Below, piece after piece: positions 34,229-40,297 of a stretch of DNA of 40,297 nt; the stretch's first letter is position 1; each line of letters starts with the position of its first letter. Made by a program: the position numbers and the translations under genes. The stretch is taken from assembly GCA_016873805.1 (NCBI GenBank), contig VGVZ01000004.1:130864-171160 (forward strand), read 5' to 3'. A model generated the notes under the pieces. It saw only the letters and a program-made list of their open reading frames with translations, did no database searches and had not been told where the DNA came from. The stretch comes from Ignavibacteria bacterium (GTDB lineage Bacteria > Bacteroidota > Ignavibacteria > UBA10030).

Positions 34229-35400
34229 CCTCCCGGGAACGAATGGCGACGGCGATGCGTCTCGGGATTCCCGATCGTGTGCCGGTGATGTGTCAGCTTT
34301 CCCTGGGACACTATTTTCTTCATGCCGGTCTCAAACCGATGGACATCTGGTACACATCGGAGGGATTTGCCGAGGCGCTTGTGACTTTGCAGAAGCGCTA
34401 CCGCTTCGACGGCATTCTCGTCAACCTCCCCGGGCGGGAGCCGGACTATGAGGATTTCATTGAGAGCATCGAACGCGGCGACAGAGAGAGCATCATCCGT
34501 TGGAAGAACGGCGACTACACCCTCTTTCCCGACGATGACAACCCGCACTACTTTCAGTCGGATGGAACGAGATACTTTCCTGCGTTTGGGGAGATTGATC
34601 CGGAACAGCTCTACTACGTGGAGCCGTGGGATGTCGCGGACATCTCGTATCCGCACATGTGGGGATTGAGAGAGGAGGGGCGCGCTTTCCATGATTTCTT
34701 TCCATCGTGCCACTTCGACACAATCCGGAAAGTACGGGAGAAAGCGGGGGAGAGTGTTTCGCTTCATTCAGAGATCTATTCTCCCTGGTCGCAGTTCCTC
34801 GAGCTGTTGAACTATGAACATGCGCTCGTTGCGATTCTCGATGATCCGGGAAAAGCAAAGGCGTGTCTCGAACGATTGACGGAAGGCGCGGTCGATCTCG
34901 CGACGAGGCAGGCATCGTGCGGCGTGGATGCTGTTCTCATCTCCTCTGCCTTTGCCGGCGGTGGATTTCTCTCGCCGCAGCATTACGAGGAATTTGTTCT
35001 TCCGTACGAGAAGAAAGTGATTGAGGGAATTCATGCGAAGCATCCTATGCCGGTCTACACGCACACGTGCGGCAGTATCGGTGATCGTCTTGACCTGATG
35101 GTCGCAACGGGAACGAACGGTATCGACACGCTCGATCCTCCTCCGCTCGGCACTGTTGATCTCGCAGAAGCAAAGAAAGCTCTCGCGGGACGAACGTTCA
35201 TCAAAGGGAACATCGATCCGGTGAACACGCTGCTTCTCGGGAACAGTGAGACGGTCAGGAATGATGTGAAACGGCGTCTCGGTATCGGGATGCCCGGAGG
35301 TGGATACATTCTGAGCTCCGCCTGCTCCGTCTCGCCGCACACGCCGCGCGAGAATATTGAAACGCTTGCTCTTGTCGCCGAAGAAGCGGGGGTGTACTGA
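34225..35400 (+). CDS. Uroporphyrinogen decarboxylase (URO-D) superfamily protein
   Basis: This 391-residue TIM-barrel protein of the URO-D family resembles the corrinoid-methyltransferase-like branch (MtaA/MtbA, CmuA-type) more than HemE. The N-terminus [21 protein letters not shown] and the conserved FLSPQHYEEFVLPYEKKVIEGIH are typical. A metal-binding-like YTHTCGS (His/Cys near residue 280) stands where zinc ligands lie in the methyltransferases. The true HemE N-terminal RxxPVWxMRQAGR is missing, so haem synthesis is unlikely. GTG 34225 is preferred over GTG 34207 because GGAGG precedes it at a good distance. The stop overlaps the next gene as TGATG. Confidence 0.85.
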   Translation: MTSRERMATAMRLGIPDRVPVMCQLSLGHYFLHAGLKPMDIWYTSEGFAEALVTLQKRYRFDGILVNLPGREPDYEDFIESIERGDRESIIRWKNGDYTLFPDDDNPHYFQSDGTRYFPAFGEIDPEQLYYVEPWDVADISYPHMWGLREEGRAFHDFFPSCHFDTIRKVREKAGESVSLHSEIYSPWSQFLELLNYEHALVAILDDPGKAKACLERLTEGAVDLATRQASCGVDAVLISSAFAGGGFLSPQHYEEFVLPYEKKVIEGIHAKHPMPVYTHTCGSIGDRLDLMVATGTNGIDTLDPPPLGTVDLAEAKKALAGRTFIKGNIDPVNTLLLGNSETVRNDVKRRLGIGMPGGGYILSSACSVSPHTPRENIETLALVAEEAGVY

Positions 35401-36098
35401 TGCCATCCGTGCAGTCAACGTCTCTTGTCCGCAGCTCAGCGCAAAACATGGCGCAAGCCTTCCGTGAGCCGCGCGGAAAAGTCTATCTCCTTTACGGGGA
35501 CAACCTCGTCTTCCAGTTTTCACACCGCATCGGGGCCTCGCTTGCAGGGCAGGGGGGATCGATTGCCGTCGTCGACGGAGCGAACCGATTTGATGTGCAC
35601 GCGGTCGTGCGATTCGCGCAGGAGCGTCGTCTTGATCCCGAGGCACTGCTCGACCGGCTATACATTTCGAGGGGATTCACCTGTTACCAGATGGAGGCCG
35701 CGGTGGCCGAGCGACTTCCCGGCTTTCTCAAGCAGATCGGTTCTCACACGGCGTTTATTTTCGGGTTGCTCGATACGTTGTACGACGAGCAGGCGCCTCT
35801 TCGTGACGTCCGGGCGATTCTGAAACGTGTGGTGAGCACACTGAATACGATGAAGGATGAGGGGATTTCAATTCTCCTGACGTGCAGTGATTGGAGGGTT
35901 CATCCCGAGGAGCGCAATCAATTGTTTGCGGAACTGAAACGCTCTGTCGATCGTGTGTATCGTCTGGAGATGGGTGAAGAGAAGACGCCACAATTGTACC
36001 TTGAGCGGGAACGACACGATGCCGCTGTGCCCCGACCGCTGAAGAAGGGAGAGAATACCGATGGGAAGAACCGTACGAACGTTCACAAACATTATTGA
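35400..36098 (+). CDS. RecA/RadA-like protein without Walker A, function unknown
   Basis: This 232-residue protein looks like a RecA-fold core. VYLLYGDNLVFQFSHRIGASLAGQGGSIAVVDGANRFD has the strand-loop-helix pattern of a P-loop but no GxxxxGK[ST]. A hydrophobic strand ending in Asp (AFIFGLLDTLYD) is followed by ISILLTCSDW, where sensor strands would be. ATP hydrolysis is therefore doubtful. The start overlaps the URO-D stop (TGATG), and its 3' end overlaps the next ORF by 38 bases, so expression is tightly coupled. An accessory or structural role with the URO-D protein is possible. I do not recognise the family by name. Confidence 0.55.
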   Translation: MPSVQSTSLVRSSAQNMAQAFREPRGKVYLLYGDNLVFQFSHRIGASLAGQGGSIAVVDGANRFDVHAVVRFAQERRLDPEALLDRLYISRGFTCYQMEAAVAERLPGFLKQIGSHTAFIFGLLDTLYDEQAPLRDVRAILKRVVSTLNTMKDEGISILLTCSDWRVHPEERNQLFAELKRSVDRVYRLEMGEEKTPQLYLERERHDAAVPRPLKKGENTDGKNRTNVHKHY

Positions 36099-36354
36099 CG
36101 ACGAGATTGCCAGCTGGTCGACGTACCGGCATGCACTGCGCAAGGAGGATCAGGAGGCATTTGACGATCTCTTTCGCGCGGCACGGCATCATCTCGCGGA
36201 AAACTTCTATGCGATGCGGACCGTTCCGTTTGAGAGTATCATGATCTCTGTTGCGATTGAACAACAGAAATCAATCAAGGCCCTCCAGAAGCAGGTTGCC
36301 GATCTGGAGGCCCGCGTAGTGAACGGTCCGTCCAGCCGTCAGGCAGAATCATGA
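36061..36354 (+). CDS. Small helical protein overlapping the RecA-like gene
   Basis: This 97-residue, mostly helical and charged protein (DDEIASWSTYRHALRKEDQEAFDDLFRAARHHL) is encoded in another frame across the end of the RecA-like ORF. It has GGGAGAG before its ATG at 36061. The C-terminal third is a heptad-like coil (KSIKALQKQVADLEARV). No family is recognised. The overlap and order imply a functional link with the upstream gene. Confidence 0.65.
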   Translation: MGRTVRTFTNIIDDEIASWSTYRHALRKEDQEAFDDLFRAARHHLAENFYAMRTVPFESIMISVAIEQQKSIKALQKQVADLEARVVNGPSSRQAES

Positions 36355-36812
36355 CACGTGAGCGCAGAAGATTGCCGACGCGAGAACATCAGGGCTCAGA
36401 TTTGGGACTGAAATGTCGAAAAACCCCACAACTCCGGACTGTTAGTGCCTCAACGACCGGGATCTCCCGCAGCGTCGCGCGATAGGTACCAGTAGCGTCC
36501 GAAAGCAATCCCGAGGATGTTTTCCCTAGCGTGGGAACGAATTCAATCTCCTTGACATTCGATCCTTCCTTTGCTACACTTCCATCAGAACTCGGTGAGA
36601 TCGCCGATGCCGTGATTTGCTTCCGAAGACGAAACCCAGACAACTCTCCCCTTCCTCTACACGCGTCTAGGGTGCAGAACTCTACTCAACCATCCCTCGC
36701 CGAAACACGGAAGCAAATCTTCTTTTCGACCGCTGAGCGATAATCGCTCCCGAGTTTGTCGTAGCCTCATCGATCCGGATCCGGATGACTTTGAAATCAA
36801 AGGAGGCCCGCA
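36355..36812. other. Intergenic region upstream of the sigma54 activator
   Basis: No convincing gene is seen in 458 bases. Two overlapping ORFs on opposite strands lack ribosome-binding sites and homology. The right end carries the activator's AGGAGG (36801-36806). No clear promoter or terminator was recognised. Confidence 0.45.
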
Positions 36813-37817
36813 GTGAATGCGTCTGTGAACCATGGAGGCAAGCGCGGGAACGGGACGGAGAATGGGATTGTGGGGAAGAGTCCCGCGATCTTGTCAATTC
36901 TTGATCAACTCAAAAGCATTGCGCTCTCCGACAATACGGTTCTCCTCATCGGCGAAACGGGAGTGGGGAAGGAGCGATTTGCGGAGTACGTTCATCAGAA
37001 GAGCGTCCGCCGGTTCAAACCCCTCGTCAAGATCAGTGTCTCAACCCTGCCGCGCGAGCTTGTTGAAAGCGAGTTGTTCGGCCACGAACGCGGCGCCTTC
37101 ACCAGTGCATCCGCGGAAAAAAAAGGGCTCTTCGAAATCGCGAACGGAGGGACTCTCTTTCTCGACGATATCGACGACCTCCCCTTTGAGATGCAGCCGA
37201 AGCTGCTGCGCTCGTTGGAATCGCGCGAGATCCACCGGATCGGCGGAACCCGATCGATCCCGATCGATGTCCGGTTCATCGCATCGACGAAGGTGAACCT
37301 CAAGGATCTCGTCGATCAGGGTCGCTATCGATCAGACTTGTTCTATCGCCTCAGTGTTGTTCCTGTCACCATTCCGCCTCTGCGGGAACGCCGCGAAGAT
37401 GTTCCGCTGCTCCTGAGTCACTACCTCCGAGAATTCCTGCCTGAGAAAGAAATCGAGATATCCAGGGATGCCCTTCGCGCACTCACCAACTACTCGTGGC
37501 CCGGAAATATCCGGGAATTGGTGAATCTCGTTCTCCGACTTCTCGTTTTTGTGAACGGTAAGATCACCGCCGACGATCTTCCACGAGAAATCAGAGAAGA
37601 AGAGCCGATTGAGATGCTTCTGTCCAGCTGCACAAAATGCCTGACGGAGGAACGGGGTAGCTTCAGCGAAATCGTTTCATGCCTCGAAACAAGACTGCTC
37701 CGTCACGCATTGGAGCTGAGTGACGGAAACAAGTCGCGCGCGGCGAAACTCCTCGGAATGAAACTCTCCACGTTTCGAGATAAAATCTTGCACTACCAGC
37801 TAACGGACTTCCGCTAG
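36813..37817 (+). CDS. Orphan sigma54-dependent transcriptional activator (AAA+, Fis-type HTH)
   Basis: This 334-residue protein has a sigma54-interaction AAA+ domain and a Fis-like helix-turn-helix (NKSRAAKLLGMKLSTFRDKI) but almost no N-terminal sensory part (about 20 residues). Walker A GETGVGKE is at 47-54. The sigma54-contacting loop reads GAFTSA (94-99) instead of GAFTGA. Walker B is LFLDDIDD (115-122). RSDLFYRLSVVPV carries the arginine finger and WPGNIREL is the sensor 2 region. The start is GTG 36813 because AGGAGG lies six bases upstream; no in-frame ATG fits. Lack of a receiver or GAF input suggests constitutive or protein-controlled activity. A near-consensus sigma54 promoter lies 71 bases after its stop, before the Hdr-like operon. 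Confidence 0.9.
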   Translation: MNASVNHGGKRGNGTENGIVGKSPAILSILDQLKSIALSDNTVLLIGETGVGKERFAEYVHQKSVRRFKPLVKISVSTLPRELVESELFGHERGAFTSASAEKKGLFEIANGGTLFLDDIDDLPFEMQPKLLRSLESREIHRIGGTRSIPIDVRFIASTKVNLKDLVDQGRYRSDLFYRLSVVPVTIPPLRERREDVPLLLSHYLREFLPEKEIEISRDALRALTNYSWPGNIRELVNLVLRLLVFVNGKITADDLPREIREEEPIEMLLSSCTKCLTEERGSFSEIVSCLETRLLRHALELSDGNKSRAAKLLGMKLSTFRDKILHYQLTDFR

Positions 37818-37887
37818 GAAATCGGCGGTTTTCCGCCACATCATTTCCAAAGAACGGCAATTCCTTTCATTCTTCATCGATCCCCAC

Positions 37888-37903
37888 TGGCACACTGATT
37901 GCA
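37888..37903 (+). promoter_or_regulatory. Sigma54 (-24/-12) promoter of the Hdr-like operon
   Basis: TGGCACACTGATTGCA fits the consensus TGGCAC-N5-TTGCA, with exactly ten bases between the GG and GC pairs. It is located between the sigma54 activator gene and the hdrC-like gene (start 38093). The upstream part, at 37818-37852, contains an imperfect inverted repeat (GGAAAT-CGGCGG-TTTT-CCGCC...ATTTCC) that could bind an activator. Confidence 0.78.
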
Positions 37904-38092
37904 GTGCTTGGCAGGTTTCACTCTCATCACAATTCCTGCCGAGTCGATGCTTACTCTCGCTCTGTGCATCAGACCACGAGCTCACGCGTTTGTACGATCA
38001 CCGTCGTACTCACACGTTCTTTCGTACGCTCACCTCATCGACGACGGTCGGCGTCTCCGACCGATGAACACGAACAGATTTCAGGTTGCTCC

Positions 38093-39286
38093 ATGAACAG
38101 TCTCTCTACGCCAGGATTGGTGCGCGATGTCCGCAGGTTCGGTACCTTTGATGCGAACGCCTGTCTCAACTGCGGCACGTGCACGATTGTCTGCGATCTC
38201 TCCAACGGATCAATATCGTTTCCCCGCCGGACTCTCCGCAAGGCCCTCTTGGGACTCAAGACTTCGCTCCAGGGGAGTCTGGAACCATGGCTCTGCCACG
38301 ATTGCGGCGACTGCACGATCTATTGTCCGAGGCAGGCAGAGCCGCGTCAATCGATGAACACGCTCAGAAGGTATCTCGCTGCGCAATATGACATTACCGG
38401 CCTCACCTCGAAAGTTCTCACCTCACGGGTATGGGGAATCGGAGCAAATGTGTTTGTTGCTCTTCTTGTGTTTGCTCTGGCACTGGCCTATCACCTGTAC
38501 TATGTCGAGCTGGAAGTCTCAGATCTGCTGACGATGCCCACCGGGATGGAGCACATGTTCGATCTGATCGAGCAGTTTACGATCGTCGTTTTCGCGATTC
38601 CTCTGCTCGTCATGCACGCCAACGCGTATCGGATGTACCGATTCAACGCGCTTCAGCCGGCTGGGCCACGAATTCCGTTTCGACACTATCTGGCCGAAGC
38701 CAAGACCATCGTCGTGCATATGGTCTCGCACAAGAACATCAGAAAATGCGTTCAAGCGGTTCACCAGAAACGGTGGAAGAAGCACTGGCTGCTGGGTCTG
38801 GCATGCACAATCAAGTTCGTGATCGTTATCTTCTTCCTGAGTTGGTTCCAGACAGACAGTATCTACCCTGTGTATCATCCGCAACGATGGCTGGGGTATT
38901 TCGTCACGATTGTGCTGATTGTCGTGCCTATCGATATCATCGTTGGCCGAATCAGGAAGCGCGAAGAAATGCACAAGATCTCGGATCCCGATGATTTCGT
39001 TCTTCCCGTCATGTTGCTCCTCGTGGCGTTGAGCGGGATTGCCCTTCACATTTTCCGATATCTCGAATTCGCGTTGACCGCGCACTTCCTGTATGCGGTC
39101 CATCTCGCTGTCGCCGTTTCGCTCGTTATCGTAGAACTCCCGTTCGGCAAGTGGTCCCATGTGATCTACCGGCCCCTTGCCCTCTTCTTCCAGGCTGTGA
39201 AAGAGCGTGCCGCGAGGGAAACGGCTGTTGTTCCAACTCATCACGCGGGCAATGAACTTGCGACCAAGGAGGCACAAGCCGCATGA
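38093..39286 (+). CDS. QmoC-like fusion of HdrC ferredoxin domain and cytochrome-b-like membrane domain
   Basis: This 397-residue protein has an N-terminal HdrC-type module with two [4Fe-4S] sites (Cys24, 27, 30, 34 and Cys68, 71, 74, 78). About six membrane helices follow (from about residue 116), with histidines in or near them (VMHANAYRMY, ALHIFRYLE, TAHFLYAVHLA) that could ligate haem b. This is the layout of QmoC in sulfate reducers, an HdrC-HdrE fusion passing electrons between quinones and soluble Hdr-like subunits. No HdrB CCG-domain gene is seen. Start 38093 is chosen because the ferredoxin part begins there; AGG is the only weak Shine-Dalgarno. It overlaps the next gene as ATGA and lies downstream of the sigma54 promoter. 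Confidence 0.85.
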   Translation: MNSLSTPGLVRDVRRFGTFDANACLNCGTCTIVCDLSNGSISFPRRTLRKALLGLKTSLQGSLEPWLCHDCGDCTIYCPRQAEPRQSMNTLRRYLAAQYDITGLTSKVLTSRVWGIGANVFVALLVFALALAYHLYYVELEVSDLLTMPTGMEHMFDLIEQFTIVVFAIPLLVMHANAYRMYRFNALQPAGPRIPFRHYLAEAKTIVVHMVSHKNIRKCVQAVHQKRWKKHWLLGLACTIKFVIVIFFLSWFQTDSIYPVYHPQRWLGYFVTIVLIVVPIDIIVGRIRKREEMHKISDPDDFVLPVMLLLVALSGIALHIFRYLEFALTAHFLYAVHLAVAVSLVIVELPFGKWSHVIYRPLALFFQAVKERAARETAVVPTHHAGNELATKEAQAA

Positions 39287-40170
39287 ACGAAGAACCTCAG
39301 AACAAGAAAATCGGCGCAGCGTTGGTGGTCGGAGCCGGCATCGGCGGAATGCAGACCGCGCTCGATCTGGCGGAATCTGGTATCAAGGTCTATCTGGCGG
39401 ATTCTAAACCCTCGATCGGTGGAGTGATGGCACAGCTCGATAAAACGTTTCCGACAAACGACTGCGCCATGTGCACGATCGCTCCCCGACTGGTCGCGAT
39501 TGGGAGACACAAGGACATCGAGCTCATCACGCTGTCGACGCTCAAGAACATTCACGGGGACCCCGGCAACTTCAGAGTCACGCTGCACAAGAAGGCCCGA
39601 TACATCGATGAGACGGCGTGCACCGGCTGCGGTTCCTGCGTGGCCAATTGCCCGGTCCGGCTCAAGCCACAACCGTTGAACGGTGAATCTATAATTCAGC
39701 TTGCTCCGGAAGTGAAAGAGCGAGTCGATCAGATCATTGGTGAACACCGTCATCGGCGCGGACCGCTCATGCTGGTCCTGCAATCGCTCAATGCGGCGTA
39801 CAACTACTTCCCCGAAGATGTCCTCCGGTACGTAGCCCTGGAGATGCGAATCCCCCTCACACAAATTCTGAGGGTTGCCACGTTCTACAACGCGTTCAGT
39901 CTCAAACCGAGGGGCAAACACCTCGTCAACGTCTGTATGGGAACGACCTGCTATGTCCGCGGGAGCGAACGACTGATGGATAAGTTCTCCGACGCACTGG
40001 AGATCAAGCTGGATGAAACAACTCGCGATATGCAGTTTACGCTTAAGAGCGTTCGCTGTATCGGATGCTGCGGGTTGGCCCCTGCGGTGATGGTGGGTGA
40101 ACAAGTCTTCGGAAAGCTAACGGCTCGTGAAGTACCGGGTATCATTCAAAAGTACAGGACGGTAACCTAG
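39283..40170 (+). CDS. Fusion of the HdrA N-terminal FAD/FeS part with a NuoE-like [2Fe-2S] domain
   Basis: This 295-residue protein combines two redox modules. Residues 10-130 match the N-terminus of HdrA: FAD-binding GAGIGG (17-22), GGVMAQLDKTFPTNDCAMC with Cys61/Cys64, and one [4Fe-4S] motif (Cys113, 116, 119, 123). From about residue 140 to 290 it is NuoE/HoxE-like, with [2Fe-2S] ligands Cys218, Cys223, Cys259 and Cys263. The large C-terminal part of HdrA, normally about 500 further residues, is absent. The NuoE part ends naturally, so this is not a broken gene. It suggests a module linking NAD(P)H oxidation (with a NuoF-type partner) to the Hdr/Qmo-like membrane protein. No NuoF gene is visible; an IS element starts directly after it. 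Confidence 0.85.
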   Translation: MNEEPQNKKIGAALVVGAGIGGMQTALDLAESGIKVYLADSKPSIGGVMAQLDKTFPTNDCAMCTIAPRLVAIGRHKDIELITLSTLKNIHGDPGNFRVTLHKKARYIDETACTGCGSCVANCPVRLKPQPLNGESIIQLAPEVKERVDQIIGEHRHRRGPLMLVLQSLNAAYNYFPEDVLRYVALEMRIPLTQILRVATFYNAFSLKPRGKHLVNVCMGTTCYVRGSERLMDKFSDALEIKLDETTRDMQFTLKSVRCIGCCGLAPAVMVGEQVFGKLTAREVPGIIQKYRTVT

Positions 40171-40297
40171 TGGACTGTTACCATAATTAACTGAAAATTC
40201 AGTATCTTGCATGCATTCTCTCATGTATCACATTCAATGGAGGATGTGTGCGCAAACAAAAATATCCCGTTAACCTGAGCAAGAAGCAGCGGAACGA
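40168..40297 (+). mobile_element. Left end of an IS630-like insertion sequence (truncated by window)
   Basis: Sequence after the fusion gene, from TAGTGGACTGTTACC onward, appears to be a left IS end with a TA at its border (40168-40169). A transposase-like start follows at 40248. The element's right end lies outside the window, so boundaries are tentative. Confidence 0.45.
40248..40297 (+). CDS. Start of an IS630-family-like transposase (partial)
   Basis: Only 16 codons are visible (MRKQKYPVNLSKKQRN), starting at GTG 40248 with GGAGG upstream. The Y-x-V-x-LS-xx-xR pattern resembles the N-terminus of IS630 transposases. Too little is available for certainty. Confidence 0.5.
   Translation, partial: MRKQKYPVNLSKKQRN

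Noticed and set aside
36389-36743. Overlapping ORFs on opposite strands upstream of the sigma54 activator
   Set aside because: No ribosome-binding site, no domain, and composition typical of non-coding sequence.
1-40297. CRISPR array or prophage suggested by repeats and a CI-like repressor
   Set aside because: No short regularly spaced direct repeats with unique spacers and no phage structural, integrase or lysis genes are present.

Overview
The window looks like a chromosomal segment of a medium-GC bacterium of the Bacteroidota/Chlorobiota assemblage, most likely an Ignavibacteria-like lineage. The main evidence is two secreted proteins ending in type IX secretion (T9SS) type A sorting domains with an NYPNPFNP-type start (16978-18093 and 19480-22086), plus a PiT transporter carrying a PhoU-like tail and a DUF1846 protein. 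Several promoters fit the ordinary TTGACA-N17-TATAAT pattern, so the strict Bacteroidetes-type promoter does not seem to be in use. The assignment is inference; no rRNA is present.

Left part (1-12.5 kb). A tandem 133-bp repeat carrying hairpins and a terminator lies beside a tRNA-Leu(CAG) and a broken tRNA-Leu-like mosaic. Next come a phosphate transporter, an S24/XRE (LexA-like) repressor with a palindrome in its own leader, and a coiled-coil/receiver protein. A six-ORF minus-strand operon follows: MBL hydrolase, a UvrD-type helicase split into two overlapping ORFs, a HisC/CobD-like aminotransferase, a nucleotidyltransferase and a CDP-alcohol phosphatidyltransferase. The last three suggest synthesis of a polar-lipid head group. 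Acetate kinase is divergent to this operon.

Middle (12.5-27 kb). This part has a subtilase lipoprotein, a MITE-like element, an alpha-glucan phosphorylase, a C_GCAxxG_C_C/two-CxxCH protein with a T9SS tail, and a minus-strand group (lipoprotein, ten-Asp-box T9SS protein, DUF418 membrane protein). DUF1846, HAD and GAF proteins follow, then about 1.1 kb with no convincing gene.

Right part (27-40.3 kb). A family B DNA polymerase with PolB2-like degenerate motifs has a promoter whose spacer is filled by the same CGACA-N4-TGTCG palindrome found in front of the S24 repressor. This suggests a small damage-inducible regulon. Housekeeping genes follow (class II aldolase, ddl, FtsB/DivIC, rarA), then a tightly overlapping set of URO-D family, RecA-like and small helical proteins. 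Finally, an orphan sigma54 activator precedes a near-consensus -24/-12 promoter and a redox operon: a QmoC-like HdrC/membrane fusion and an unusual protein joining the N-terminal part of HdrA directly to a NuoE-type [2Fe-2S] domain. An IS630-like transposase begins at the right edge.

The most interesting signals are the shared repressor/polB operator, the HdrA-NuoE fusion with its sigma54 control, and the three-gene head-group cassette.
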